Source of the DNA: Acidimicrobiales bacterium
GTDB lineage: Bacteria > Actinomycetota > Acidimicrobiia > Acidimicrobiales > Aldehydirespiratoraceae
Reading direction: 5' to 3'
Assembly: GCA_041394245.1 (NCBI GenBank)
Contig: JAWKIR010000003.1
Span: forward strand, 248,001-312,000
DNA: 64,000 nucleotides
The notes under the pieces are model-generated. The model was not told the origin of the DNA and made no database searches. It saw nothing but the letters and a program-made list of their open reading frames with translations. A program made the translations under genes and the position numbers. The first letter of the stretch is position 1. Every line of letters starts with the position of its first letter. Below, in pieces: positions 48,913 through 58,655 of this stretch.

Positions 48913-51233
48913 CAGAAGTTCGCCCTCGACAGGAACCAGACGAGCAGGGCGATCGCCCCGATCGCGACCATGGCGGCATACGACCGCACGAGGCCGGACT
49001 GCAGACGACGGAGTTGCCCGCCGCTGTCACGCACGATGCGCCCGACCCCGTTGACGGCGCCGTCGACGAACGTGGCGTCGAACCAGGCCACCAGGTCGAA
49101 GCTCTTGCGGCCGGGACCGCCCATGAAGTTCGTGATCGACTCGTCGTAGCGCCAGCCCCGGGCCAGGATCGGTCGCTCGATCTTCGACGCCGGGAACCGA
49201 CCCTGCAGATACACCGCAGCCGCGGCCGTGATGCCCACGAGCCCGCCGAGCACGGCGATGACACCGAGGACCCACTTGGTCCCGCCCTTGAAGCTCAGGA
49301 CCGTCTCGCTCTCCTCGATCACCGGCTCGAGCCAGTGTTCGAGGAAGTGCAGATCCTTCGTGAACGGGAGGTTCATCACACCCGCAACGATCGCGGCGCC
49401 GGCCAGGACCACGAGCGGAAGGGTCATCTGCCACGGTGATTCGTGCGGGTGGTACTCGCGCCGGGCACGAGCGGCTTCGGGATAGTCGTCGGGGGCGATG
49501 TCGCCGACGTTCGGGGCGTTGAACAGATCGAACTCGATCGATCCGTCGTTCATCGACGCGGCGGCCACCGTCGCGACCTGGGCCTGGGCGGCCCGCACCG
49601 CGTCTCGGGCCGCCTCGACTGCGGCCGTCGCCTCTTCGGCCGCGGCGCGGGCCTTGTCGACACCGTCCTGGGCCTTCGCCAGGTTCTTGGTGGCCTTGTC
49701 GACCGCCTTCTCGTCGCTCGGATCGGCCTCGGCCAGTTCGGCCTGGCGGGTGACGAGCTTCTCCTCGGCCTTCTCGAGCTTCTCGGCCGCCGTGACGACG
49801 GCCTTCTCGGCGTCGCCGATACCGGCTTCGGCTTCGGCGACCGCGGCCTCGGCGGACTGCACCTTGATCGCGGCCATCTCCTCGAGCTCCTCGGCCCGCA
49901 CGTCGGCGAAGCGGTAGCGACCGAAGAAGGTCATGAAGACCTGGCGGCTCATGTAGAAGGCGGTGAGGATCGCGGTGATGAAGCCGACGGCCCACAGTGC
50001 CGGGCTGTCGTTCCAGGCGAAGGCGAGGATCTCGTCCTTGGACCAGAAGCCGGCGAACGGGGGCACACCGGCGATGGCGAGCCAGCCGATGATGAAGGTG
50101 ATCGACGTGATCGGCATCAGCTTGCGGAGGCCGCCGTAGTGGCGCATGTCCTGGTCGTCGTCCATGCCGTGGATGACCGAGCCGGAGCCGAGGAAGAGCA
50201 GCGCCTTGAAGAAGGCGTGGGTGATCATGTGGAAGATCGCCGCCACGTAGGCGCCGGTGCCGATGGCGAGGAACATGTAGCCGAGCTGGCTGACCGTCGA
50301 ATAGGCGAGCACCTTCTTGATGTCGTTCTGGGCCACCGCGATGGTGGCGGCGAACAGGGCGGTGGCCGCGCCGATCCACGCGATGGTCGTGGGCGCCCAG
50401 GCCGCCGATTCGCCGATGACGAGGTTCATCCGGGTGAGGAGGTAGACGCCCGAGGTGACCATCGTCGCCGCATGGATGAGGGCCGACACCGGGGTCGGAC
50501 CGGCCATCGCGTCGGGCAGCCAGACGAACAGCGGGATCTGGGCGGACTTACCGGCGGCGCCCACGAGCAGCAGGATCGTGATCGCCGTCGCCGTCGTCTC
50601 GGCCAGCCCGCCGGCGCTCGCGAAGATGTCGGTGTACTGGATCGAACCGATCGTGGTGAACGTGAGGAACATGGCGACCATGAATCCCCAGTCACCGATG
50701 CGGTTGGTGACGAAGGCCTTCTTGCCGGCCGAGGCGTTGGCCTCGTCGGTGAACCAGAACGAGATCAGGAAGTAGGAACACGCACCCACGCCCTCCCAGC
50801 CGAGGAAGGTGAGGAGCATGTTGTCGCCCAGCACCAGCATCAGCATCGAGAAGGCGAACAGGTTCAGGTAGAGGAAGAACTTGGAGAACTTCGGGTCACC
50901 GTGCATGTACCCGATCGAGTACAGGTGGATGAGCGCGCCGACGCCGGTGACGAAGAGCGTCATCGTGACCGACAGCGGATCGACGAGGAAGCCGATGTCG
51001 ACCGCGAAGTCGCCGGCCGGCACCCACTCGAAGAGCGTCTGCACGTACTGACGATCGTGGATGTCCTCCCCGACGAGGCCGAGGAACACGACCACCGACG
51101 AGACGAACGAGCCGACCATCGCGAGGGTGGCGAGCCAGCCGGCGCGGGGCTCGCCGAGCTTCGGTCCGAGGAGGAGGAGCGCGAGGAACCCGGCGAGCGG
51201 GAACGCGGGGATCAGCCAGACTGCTTCGACCAT
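48912..51233 (-). CDS. nuoL: NADH-quinone oxidoreductase subunit L, copy 2, with coiled-coil insert
   Basis: A 773-residue NuoL. The core has Glu147 in 'GWEGVGACSYFL', Lys229 in 'GAAGKSAQIPLFVWL', and His254 in 'IHAATMVTSG', the expected pumping residues. Residues about 442-560 are an Ala/Glu/Lys-rich heptad-like region ('AEAAVAEAEAGIGDAEKAV', 'AAEKLEKAEEKLVTRQAEL', 'AQDGVDKARAAAEEATAAVE') inserted between 'FFGRYRFADV' and 'HPHESPWQM', where most NuoL proteins have a short loop. This looks like a long coiled coil. Odd-even helix counting puts the loop outside the cytoplasm; not certain. Confidence 0.93.
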   Translation of the reverse strand: MVEAVWLIPAFPLAGFLALLLLGPKLGEPRAGWLATLAMVGSFVSSVVVFLGLVGEDIHDRQYVQTLFEWVPAGDFAVDIGFLVDPLSVTMTLFVTGVGALIHLYSIGYMHGDPKFSKFFLYLNLFAFSMLMLVLGDNMLLTFLGWEGVGACSYFLISFWFTDEANASAGKKAFVTNRIGDWGFMVAMFLTFTTIGSIQYTDIFASAGGLAETTATAITILLLVGAAGKSAQIPLFVWLPDAMAGPTPVSALIHAATMVTSGVYLLTRMNLVIGESAAWAPTTIAWIGAATALFAATIAVAQNDIKKVLAYSTVSQLGYMFLAIGTGAYVAAIFHMITHAFFKALLFLGSGSVIHGMDDDQDMRHYGGLRKLMPITSITFIIGWLAIAGVPPFAGFWSKDEILAFAWNDSPALWAVGFITAILTAFYMSRQVFMTFFGRYRFADVRAEELEEMAAIKVQSAEAAVAEAEAGIGDAEKAVVTAAEKLEKAEEKLVTRQAELAEADPSDEKAVDKATKNLAKAQDGVDKARAAAEEATAAVEAARDAVRAAQAQVATVAAASMNDGSIEFDLFNAPNVGDIAPDDYPEAARARREYHPHESPWQMTLPLVVLAGAAIVAGVMNLPFTKDLHFLEHWLEPVIEESETVLSFKGGTKWVLGVIAVLGGLVGITAAAAVYLQGRFPASKIERPILARGWRYDESITNFMGGPGRKSFDLVAWFDATFVDGAVNGVGRIVRDSGGQLRRLQSGLVRSYAAMVAIGAIALLVWFLSRANF

Positions 51234-51237
51234 GGCC

Positions 51238-51543
51238 CTATCCCCTCAGCACCGAGACGTCGTCGGCGGTTGCGCCGAGTCGGCGACGGTTGATCGCGAC
51301 CACGAGGGCGAGACCGACCACCACTTCGACGGCGGCGACCACGAGCACGAAGAACACTGCGATCTGGCCGCCGACGTCGTTGAGTTCGGCGCCCATCGCC
51401 ACGAACGTGATGTTGACCGCATTGAGCATGAGCTCGACACACATGAACATGACCAGCGGGTTGCGGCGGATCAACAGACCCACCGCGCCGATCGCGAACA
51501 GGACGGCGGAGAGCACGAGGTACCACTCGGTGCTGACTTCCAT
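51238..51543 (-). CDS. nuoK: NADH-quinone oxidoreductase subunit K, copy 2
   Basis: A 101-residue three-helix subunit with conserved Glu in 'MFMCVELMLNAVNITFVAMG' and 'AAVEVVVGLALVVA'. Copy 1 has the same plan with different flanks. It overlaps nuoJ-2 by one base and precedes nuoL-2 by four, in the expected order. Confidence 0.95.
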   Translation of the reverse strand: MEVSTEWYLVLSAVLFAIGAVGLLIRRNPLVMFMCVELMLNAVNITFVAMGAELNDVGGQIAVFFVLVVAAVEVVVGLALVVAINRRRLGATADDVSVLRG

Positions 51544-52208
51544 CAGTCGCCTCCCCCTTCGTCGGCCGTGACCGCTTCGGCGCTGTGGTCGTCGCCCAGA
51601 TCGCTGTCGTTGCCACCGAACGGGGCCGCGGGCGGCACGTCCATGGCGTTGGGCTCGAGGTCGTCCATCAGATCCTCGCCGGCCACCGAGCGGGTGAGCA
51701 CGACGGCGGCGATGACCGCGATGGTGAGCAGCCCCGCGGTGATCTCGAAGGCGAGGGCGTAGTCGCTGAACAGGACCCGCCCGATGCGTTCGATGTCGGT
51801 GTAGTCACTGGTGAGGGCCTTCTCGCCGACGCCGCGGACCTGGCCGGTGAGTCCGTCGGACGCGATGACGGTGATGACCACACCGAGACCCAACAGGGCG
51901 GCGCCGATGATCGCGGCGAGCGGTTGCTGGCCTGCGATCGGCTCCTTGAGCTGCCACTCCTCGGCCTTGTCGACGCCGAGCAGCATGATGACGAACAGGA
52001 AGAGGATGACGATCGCGCCGGCGTAGACGACGACCTGCACGGCGGCGAGGAAGTGCGCCTCCTGCACGATGAACAGCAGCGCGACACCCATGAGGGTCTG
52101 CACCAGGAAGAGCGCGGAGTGCACCGGGTTCTTCGACGCGACGACACCGATGCCGCCGGTGAGCACGATGATCGCGCCAACGATGAAGGTGATCGTCTGG
52201 GCGGTCAC
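51543..52208 (-). CDS. nuoJ: NADH-quinone oxidoreductase subunit J, copy 2
   Basis: A 221-residue subunit; the membrane part (five helices, 'EAHFLAAVQVVVYAGAIVILFLFVIMLL' in parts) is normal, and the last 45 residues are an acidic, low-complexity tail ('DLMDDLEPNAMDVPPAAPFG'). Start GTG overlaps the nuoI-2 stop by four bases. The tail is missing from copy 1 (177 residues). Confidence 0.94.
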   Translation of the reverse strand: MTAQTITFIVGAIIVLTGGIGVVASKNPVHSALFLVQTLMGVALLFIVQEAHFLAAVQVVVYAGAIVILFLFVIMLLGVDKAEEWQLKEPIAGQQPLAAIIGAALLGLGVVITVIASDGLTGQVRGVGEKALTSDYTDIERIGRVLFSDYALAFEITAGLLTIAVIAAVVLTRSVAGEDLMDDLEPNAMDVPPAAPFGGNDSDLGDDHSAEAVTADEGGGD

Positions 52209-52870
52209 GAGTCCCCCTCCGCCGCCGCGCCGCCGGACTGGCCCGTCTCGGGGGCCCGCACGCCGTAGCCGAGCTCGCCGGCCCAGTGCACGATGCCTTC
52301 GTAGCGGTGATCACCGGCGGGCGAGGTGGCCCGCATCCAGCCGGAGGTCATCTCGTCGTCGCCTTCGCGCCAGTCTTCCCAGGGCAGCTTCTGGGGCTTG
52401 CCGTCGTCGCCGACGACCAGCTCGTTCTTGGTGTAGATCGCGTCGTCGCGGTTGGTGAAGGAGAACTCGAAGAGCTTCGTCTCGGTGATCGCCTGCGTGG
52501 GGCACGCCTCGACGCACAGATCGCAGTGGATGCAACGCAGATAGTTGATCTCGTAGACGTAGCCGAACCGCTCCCCCGGCGAGGTCGGGGCTTCGGGGTC
52601 GTTGTCGGCGCCGCGCACATAGATGCATTTCGCGGGGCAGACCCCGGCGCACAGCTCGCAGCCGATGCACTTCTCCATGCCGTCTTCGTAGCGATTGAGG
52701 ACATGGCGTCCGTGGAGCCGCTCGGTCTTCTCGCGCTTCTCGTCGAGCTTGCCCTCGGGGGCCTTGCCGCCGCGGTACTCGACGGTCATCGTCTTGCCGG
52801 TGTCGGTCGACTTGAAGAGCTTCTTGAAGGTGACGGCGAAGCCGCGGAAGTAGTCGGAGACGTCAGCCAT
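52205..52870 (-). CDS. nuoI: NADH-quinone oxidoreductase subunit I, copy 2
   Basis: A 221-residue subunit with clusters N6a/N6b: Cys68, 71, 74, 78 in 'CIGCELCAGVC' and Cys113, 116, 119, 123 in 'CIHCDLCVEAC'. Extended C-terminal part ('WRATSPAGDHRYEGIVHW'-like) beyond the clusters, about 60 residues longer than the minimal form. It overlaps nuoH-2 by eight bases. Confidence 0.95.
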   Translation of the reverse strand: MADVSDYFRGFAVTFKKLFKSTDTGKTMTVEYRGGKAPEGKLDEKREKTERLHGRHVLNRYEDGMEKCIGCELCAGVCPAKCIYVRGADNDPEAPTSPGERFGYVYEINYLRCIHCDLCVEACPTQAITETKLFEFSFTNRDDAIYTKNELVVGDDGKPQKLPWEDWREGDDEMTSGWMRATSPAGDHRYEGIVHWAGELGYGVRAPETGQSGGAAAEGDS

Positions 52871-54116
52871 GATCGGCCCCCTCTCGTTCGAGGCGTTCCT
52901 GTCGCGCCGTGCGTACGGCCGCCATCAGGAGACTGGCCATGACCATGCAGACGGCCATGAAACCGACCACGAAACCGGCGGTCTGCTCCCAGCCCCACCC
53001 ACGGTCGTCGCCGACCTGGAGACCGGCGAGCAGGAGGAACCAGCCGAGGGCCAGCGGGATCAGCAGCTTCCAGCCGAGGTCCATGAGCTGGTCGTAGCGG
53101 AAGCGGGGCAGCGTGGCCCGGACCCACACCAGGGCGGTGAGGAACACCATGGTCTTGGCGAAGAACCAGACGATGCCCCAGATCCAGTCGGGACCGAAGA
53201 GCACCGGGCCGGCCGGGCCGCCCAGGAAGAGGGTGACCGCGATCGCCGACATCGTGATCTGGTTCATGAACTCGGCCAGGAAGAAGAGGGCGAACCGGAT
53301 CGAGGAGTACTCGGTGTGGAAGCCACCGACGAGCTCCTGCTCGGCTTCGACGAGGTCGAAGGGCGGATGGTTGAGCTCGGCGGTGCCGGCGATCAGGAAG
53401 ATCACGAAGGGCACGAAGCCGGTGATGATCAGGTTCCAGTTGGGCACGAAGCCCCAGAACCCCTCACCGGCCTGCTGGGCCACGATCTCGTTGGTCGAGA
53501 GCGAGCCGCTCATGAGCACGACGGCGGCGATGGCCAGGCCGAGGGCGGCCTCGTAGGACACCATCTGGGCCGAGGCCCGCACCGATCCGAGCAGCGGGTA
53601 CTTCGAGCCCGACGACCAGCCGGCCAGCATGATGCCGTAGATGGCGAGCGACGACATGGCCAGGAAGAACAGGATGCCGACGGGCGGATCGGCCACCTGC
53701 AGGAAGGTGACGTTGTCACCCCAACCGAATGCGCCGGTCACGACGGTGCCGTCGTCGAGCACCCGACTCTCGTTGAAGTTGCCGCCGAGAGGAACGATGG
53801 CGAAAACGAGGAACGCGGGGACGAGCGACAGATAGGGCGCGAGCTTGAAGACGAACCGGTCCGACTTCTCGGGGATCAGGTCTTCCTTCATGAAGAGCTT
53901 GATGCCGTCGGCCAGGCTCTGGAGGATGCCCCACGGGCCGGCCACGCTCGGGCCGATGCGGTTCTGGAAATCGGCGATCACCTTGCGCAGGAACCAGATG
54001 TTGAGCATCACGGCCACGAGCAGGAACACGAAGGCGACCACGACCTTCAGCAGCACGAACCCGAAGTCGCCGAGATCGACGCCGTCGGTGAAGAGCGGAT
54101 CGAGTGCGAGGATCAT
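52863..54116 (-). CDS. nuoH: NADH-quinone oxidoreductase subunit H, copy 2
   Basis: A 417-residue quinone-site membrane subunit, about 75 longer than copy 1. It has 'FQNRIGPSVAGPWGILQSLADG', 'AELNHPPFDLVEAEQELVGGFHTEYSSIRF' (in parts) and 'VWVRATLPRFRYDQLMDLGWK'. The extra residues are an N-terminal stretch and a C-terminal helix ('GFVVGFMAVCMVMASLLMAAV'). The ATG at 54116 overlaps nuoG by four bases. Confidence 0.95.
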   Translation of the reverse strand: MILALDPLFTDGVDLGDFGFVLLKVVVAFVFLLVAVMLNIWFLRKVIADFQNRIGPSVAGPWGILQSLADGIKLFMKEDLIPEKSDRFVFKLAPYLSLVPAFLVFAIVPLGGNFNESRVLDDGTVVTGAFGWGDNVTFLQVADPPVGILFFLAMSSLAIYGIMLAGWSSGSKYPLLGSVRASAQMVSYEAALGLAIAAVVLMSGSLSTNEIVAQQAGEGFWGFVPNWNLIITGFVPFVIFLIAGTAELNHPPFDLVEAEQELVGGFHTEYSSIRFALFFLAEFMNQITMSAIAVTLFLGGPAGPVLFGPDWIWGIVWFFAKTMVFLTALVWVRATLPRFRYDQLMDLGWKLLIPLALGWFLLLAGLQVGDDRGWGWEQTAGFVVGFMAVCMVMASLLMAAVRTARQERLEREGADHG

Positions 54117-56596
54117 GGCCGCTCCACCCTGACGTCGGTGACCGCAGCAGAACTGTCGATAAGGGTGTTGGCCGCCCAACCGTCGACCGAGAACGGGATT
54201 GCGGCGGAGCCGGCGGGCACACCAGCGTCGCATGCGACCGGCGTCAAGAGGTGACCTCGGGCCGACTCGACCTTGACGACCGTGCCGGGTTCGACACCGA
54301 GCTTGTCGAAGTCGACCGGGTTGAGCCGGACCTGGATCGAGCGGGCGAGGCCGGCGCTGGCCGGGCTGTGGCGCAGGAGCACGCCGTCGTCGTACATCTT
54401 GCGAGTGGCGACGAGACGCAACGAGTAGGCGTCGTTGGCGGGGCCGTCACCGCTCGGCGCGGCCGGCGCGGCGATGTCGCCGGCCCCGGAGATCAGCACA
54501 CCGTCGATACGGCCCTCGTCGAGCGCCGCCTCGGTGAGACCACCATGGACGGCGGAGACGGCGGCCAGCTCGGCCCGGATCGCCTCGGGGGAATCGACGC
54601 CGAGGTCGCTGCCCAAGCGCAGGGCGATCTCTGCCGCGATCATCCAGTCGGGGCGGGAGGTACCGGCCGGCGTGACCTTCTGCTCGCACACGCTCACGCG
54701 ACCCTCGAGGTTGGTGAACGTGCCGCTCGACTCCGTGGGAGCGGCGGCGGCGAGGACCACACTGGCGAAACGCGTCGCCGAATCGTTGGGCAACATGTCG
54801 ACGGCGATCACGAGGCCGGCGCCGGCCAGCCCGGCTTCGGCGAGCGCGTGATCGGGCACGTCGTTGATCGGATCGCACCCGAGGAGCACGAGGACCTCGA
54901 CGTCACCGGCCTGCGCGGCCGCGAGGATGCCTGCGGCATCGTTGCCCACCGACGTGGGTGTCGACGGCCACGCGTCGGCGAAGCGCGACGCGCCCGCCGT
55001 GAGCGTGGTGCGACCGGGGAGCAGACCCGGCGAGAGCCCGTTGTCGAGCGCGCCGTGGATGTTGCCCCGGCGCAGCGCCGACAGGAACGAGACGTCGGGG
55101 AGGGCGGCGAGGGCGAGGGCGGCCGACACGGCGGCATCGGCCGATTCGGCCAGCGACGCACGGCCGAGTACGACCGTGACCGGGCCGGCGATCGCGGCGG
55201 CTGCGGCGGCGATGGCGTCGGCCTCGACCCCGCCGGCCGCGGAAGCGGCACCGGTGGTCGCGGCGACCAGCGCGGCGGCGACGTCGCCGACCTCGCCGGG
55301 ACGCGGGTGCAGGGAGTGGGCGGCGATCCCGCTGAGACCGCTGCGGTGCGGGGTCAGCTCGATGAGGGTGGCGCCGTCTTCGACGACCGCGTGACGCAGG
55401 CGCAGATACAGCGCCCCGAGCTCTTCCTTGGGGTCGGGACCGACCAGGATCACGGTGCCACCGGCGCGGCAGGCATCGTCGATGGTGGCGCGGGGCAGAC
55501 CGAGTACGACCTCGGGAGGGAGACCGTCGGCCAGCTGGGCGTCGACATGGTCGGTACCCACCACGCCCTTCATCAGCTTGGCCCAGGCGTATTGCGCCTC
55601 GTTGGTCATGCGGGCGCCGCCGAGGACGGCGACCCGGTTCGGATCGGCGTCGCGCAACGCCTCGACGACTCGGGTGAGGGCGTCGGCCCAGCCGGTCGGC
55701 ACGAGGTCGCCGGTCACCGGGTGCGTCACCATCGGTGAATGGAGTCGGGCCTCGGAGTTGATCGCCTCGAACCCGAAGCGCTCCTTGTCGGACAACCAGC
55801 CCCAGTTGACGGGATCGGCGTCGACACCGAGAACCCGCAGCACCTGGTTGCGCGACGACTGGACGGTGATACGGGAGCCGACCGAGTCGACCCACGCCGT
55901 CGAGATCGTCTCCTCGAGGTCCCACGGGCGGGCCTTGAAACGGTAGGGCTTGGCGGTGAGCGCGCCCACCGGGCAGATCTGCACGGTGTTGCCCGAGAAG
56001 TAGGAGGCGAAGGGCTCGTCGGGGAAGGTGTTGACCTGGGTGTTGTTGCCCCGGTCCATGAAGTGGATCAGCGTGTCGCCGGCGACCTCGTCGGCGAAGC
56101 GGGTGCAACGATCACACAGGATGCAGCGCTCGCGGTCGAGATAGACGGTGTCGCTGATGGCGATCGGCTTTTCGTAGTGACGCTTCTCCTCGACGAAGCG
56201 CGACTCACCGGGGCCGTAGGCGACGGTCTGGTCCTGCAGCGGGCATTCGCCGCCCTTGTCGCAGACCGGGCAGTCGAGCGGGTGGTTGATGAGCAGGAAC
56301 TCGAGAACGCCGTCCTGGGCCTTCTTGGTCAGCTCGGTCTCGGTCTCGACGGTCATGCCGTCGGTGACCGGGAGCATGCAGCTCGGCTGCAGCGCCGGAC
56401 CGCGGCCGGTGTCGACCTCGACGAGGCACATGCGGCACATGCCCACCGGGTTCATGCGCGGGTGGTAGCAAAAGCGCGGGATGTAGGTGCCGGTGCGCTC
56501 GCACGCGTCGATCAGCAACTCGTCGGGGTTCGCGGCGATCTCGACCCCGTTGACCGTGACCGAGACCGTCGACAGCTCGTTGTGGGTATCGGTCAC
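54113..56596 (-). CDS. nuoG: NADH-quinone oxidoreductase subunit G
   Basis: An 827-residue iron-sulfur subunit, present only in the second operon. Clusters are visible as Cys43/54/57/73 ([2Fe-2S] N1b), His105/Cys109/Cys112/Cys118 (N5) and Cys158/161/164/208 (N4). The extra N7 cluster motif of E. coli and Thermus is absent: the segment reads 'ISTAWVDSVGSRITVQS'. The C-terminal half is a molybdopterin-enzyme-like domain without cofactor. It links NuoE/F to NuoI. Overlaps nuoF and nuoH by four bases. Confidence 0.95.
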   Translation of the reverse strand: MTDTHNELSTVSVTVNGVEIAANPDELLIDACERTGTYIPRFCYHPRMNPVGMCRMCLVEVDTGRGPALQPSCMLPVTDGMTVETETELTKKAQDGVLEFLLINHPLDCPVCDKGGECPLQDQTVAYGPGESRFVEEKRHYEKPIAISDTVYLDRERCILCDRCTRFADEVAGDTLIHFMDRGNNTQVNTFPDEPFASYFSGNTVQICPVGALTAKPYRFKARPWDLEETISTAWVDSVGSRITVQSSRNQVLRVLGVDADPVNWGWLSDKERFGFEAINSEARLHSPMVTHPVTGDLVPTGWADALTRVVEALRDADPNRVAVLGGARMTNEAQYAWAKLMKGVVGTDHVDAQLADGLPPEVVLGLPRATIDDACRAGGTVILVGPDPKEELGALYLRLRHAVVEDGATLIELTPHRSGLSGIAAHSLHPRPGEVGDVAAALVAATTGAASAAGGVEADAIAAAAAAIAGPVTVVLGRASLAESADAAVSAALALAALPDVSFLSALRRGNIHGALDNGLSPGLLPGRTTLTAGASRFADAWPSTPTSVGNDAAGILAAAQAGDVEVLVLLGCDPINDVPDHALAEAGLAGAGLVIAVDMLPNDSATRFASVVLAAAAPTESSGTFTNLEGRVSVCEQKVTPAGTSRPDWMIAAEIALRLGSDLGVDSPEAIRAELAAVSAVHGGLTEAALDEGRIDGVLISGAGDIAAPAAPSGDGPANDAYSLRLVATRKMYDDGVLLRHSPASAGLARSIQVRLNPVDFDKLGVEPGTVVKVESARGHLLTPVACDAGVPAGSAAIPFSVDGWAANTLIDSSAAVTDVRVERP

Positions 56597-58020
56597 GTTT
56601 CACGCTCCGTCTCTCCGGTAGCGACGGCAACCGACATGACGGGAATGGTGTCGCGCTTGGTGATCTTCGCCTCGTACTCGTGTCGGAAGCGGCGGATGGT
56701 CGAGGCGATGGGCGCGACCGACGACGGACCCAGCGGGCAGATCGTGGTCTGCTTCGGCGGGAACGGGATCGCGTCGAGCCCCTGCGACGGGTCGGCGGCG
56801 ACGGGATAGGGACCGGGCGAGATGTTGTCGGCGATGTCGAGCAGCATGTCGATGTCGCTCGGACGCCCCTCGCCGTCGAGGATGCGCTGCAGGACGCGCT
56901 CCTCCCATGTGGTTCCTTCGCGACACGGGGTGCACTTGCCGCACGACTCTCGGGCGTAGAAACGCACGAGCCGCAGCGCGGCCTTGACCGCGTCGGTGGT
57001 CTCGTCCATCACGATGATCGCGCCGGAGCCGAGCATCGAACCGGCAGCGCCGATCTCGCGTCCCTCGAGCGGCAGGTCGACCTGTTCGGGGAAGAACCAG
57101 GGTGCGGAGCCGCCACCGGGCACGAACATCTTGAGCTCGTGCCCTTCGCGGATGCCCTGGCAGAAGTTGTCGCCGTAGAAGAGGTCGCGGAACGTGGTGA
57201 CGCCCTGCTCGATCTCGTAGACGCCCGGACGCTGCACGTGGCCCGAGACCGCGACGAGACGGGTGCCCGGCGAGGCCTCGGACCCGTAGGTCTTGTACTG
57301 GGCGGCGCCGTTGTTCATCAACCACGGCAGGTTGGCGAGGGTCTCGACATTGTTGACGATGGTCGGCTGACCGTAGAGGCCGATGGCCGCCGGGAAGTAG
57401 GGGGGCTTGAGCCGGGGCATGCCCCGGTTGCCCTCGAGGCTCTCGATGAGGGCCGTCTCCTCACCGACGATGTAGGCGCCGGCACCCCACGTGAGGGTGA
57501 TGTCGACGCTGAACTCGGTGCCCATGATGTTCTTGCCGACATAGCCCTTGGCATAGGCGTCGTTGAGGGCCTGGGCGATGCGTTCCTGGGCCAGGGCCAT
57601 CTCGCCGCGGACATAGAGGAAGCACTGGGCGAGGCCGAGCGCGTAGCACGCGATGAGGCAGCCCTCGATGAGCTGGTGGGGGTCGCGCTCCATGAGGAGG
57701 CGGTCCTTGTAGGTGCCGGGCTCGGACTCGTCGCCGTTGACGACGAGGTAGTACGGGTACTTGCCGGGCGGCATGAACCCCCACTTGACGCCGGCCGGGA
57801 AGCCGGCACCGCCGCGACCGAGCACGGTCGCCTCGCGGACCTCGTTGTGGACTTCGGCCGGTGTGCGGTCGAGCGCGGCGCGCAGACCCTGGTAGGCGCC
57901 GGTGGCCTCGGCCCGACCCATGGTGAACGAATCCTCGTGGGGGAACCGGGCGGTGACGATCTTGGGACCGTCGTTGTCAACGTAGCCGGGGGCGTGGGGA
58001 ACGTAGGCGTGGGTCGGCAT
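56593..58020 (-). CDS. nuoF: NADH-quinone oxidoreductase subunit F, NADH-binding
   Basis: A 475-residue flavoprotein that oxidises NADH. Motifs: 'GRGGAGFPAG' (68-77, NADH), 'GDESEPGTYKDR' (FMN region, 96-107), and the N3 cluster ligands Cys360, 363, 366 ('ESCGKCTPCREGT') with Cys428 ('TTICPLG'). It is the electron entry point of complex I. Start ATG at 58020 overlaps the nuoE stop (TGATG). There is no copy in the first operon. Confidence 0.96.
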   Translation of the reverse strand: MPTHAYVPHAPGYVDNDGPKIVTARFPHEDSFTMGRAEATGAYQGLRAALDRTPAEVHNEVREATVLGRGGAGFPAGVKWGFMPPGKYPYYLVVNGDESEPGTYKDRLLMERDPHQLIEGCLIACYALGLAQCFLYVRGEMALAQERIAQALNDAYAKGYVGKNIMGTEFSVDITLTWGAGAYIVGEETALIESLEGNRGMPRLKPPYFPAAIGLYGQPTIVNNVETLANLPWLMNNGAAQYKTYGSEASPGTRLVAVSGHVQRPGVYEIEQGVTTFRDLFYGDNFCQGIREGHELKMFVPGGGSAPWFFPEQVDLPLEGREIGAAGSMLGSGAIIVMDETTDAVKAALRLVRFYARESCGKCTPCREGTTWEERVLQRILDGEGRPSDIDMLLDIADNISPGPYPVAADPSQGLDAIPFPPKQTTICPLGPSSVAPIASTIRRFRHEYEAKITKRDTIPVMSVAVATGETERET

Positions 58021-58655
58021 CAGCCCTCCCCTGCGGTTTCGTCGGACGCGACGTCGTTGCGGGCCAGCCACACCGGCGCTTCGCGTGCCGCTTCGGGAGG
58101 CACGATCCCGGCACCGCGGCCCGCGGGGATCGACTGGCGGACCAGACCAAGGGTCCCGTGCTCGGGGATGTCGACGGCCCGGCCGTGACGGAGGTCGTCG
58201 ATCAGGGAGTCGAAGTCCTCGTTGGTCACCCGGAGACGGTAGCGATAGTTGACCTGCAGGCAGGGGGCCTCGGTGCAGGCCGCGATGCACTCGACGTCTT
58301 CGATCGTGAACATGCCATCCGCGGTGGTGCCACCGGCCTTCACCCCGAGGGTCGATTCGGCGTGGGCGAGGAGTTCCTCACCGCCGAGCAACTGGCACGA
58401 GAGGTTGGTGCACACGTTGACCACATAGGTGCCCACCGGATGGAACTTGAACATCTCGTAGAACGAACCGGTGCCCTTGACCTCCGCGGGCGTGGTGCCG
58501 GTCAGCTCCGCGATGTGACGCATGGCGTCGTCGGTGACCCAACCGTCCTGCTCCTGGGCGAGATGCAGCAGCGGAATCAGGGCCGACTTGGGGCGCGGGT
58601 AGCGCGAGATGATCTCGAGTGCGGTCGCGAGGTTGGAATCGGAGAAACGTGCCAT
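58020..58655 (-). CDS. nuoE: NADH-quinone oxidoreductase subunit E
   Basis: A 211-residue [2Fe-2S] subunit (cluster N1a) with ligands Cys82, Cys87 ('VCTNLSCQ') and Cys123, Cys127 ('ECIAACTEA'). The thioredoxin-like domain is normal; a 45-residue C-terminal tail is additional. It sits with NuoF as the NADH dehydrogenase module. The ATG at 58655 overlaps nuoD by one base. Confidence 0.95.
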   Translation of the reverse strand: MARFSDSNLATALEIISRYPRPKSALIPLLHLAQEQDGWVTDDAMRHIAELTGTTPAEVKGTGSFYEMFKFHPVGTYVVNVCTNLSCQLLGGEELLAHAESTLGVKAGGTTADGMFTIEDVECIAACTEAPCLQVNYRYRLRVTNEDFDSLIDDLRHGRAVDIPEHGTLGLVRQSIPAGRGAGIVPPEAAREAPVWLARNDVASDETAGEG

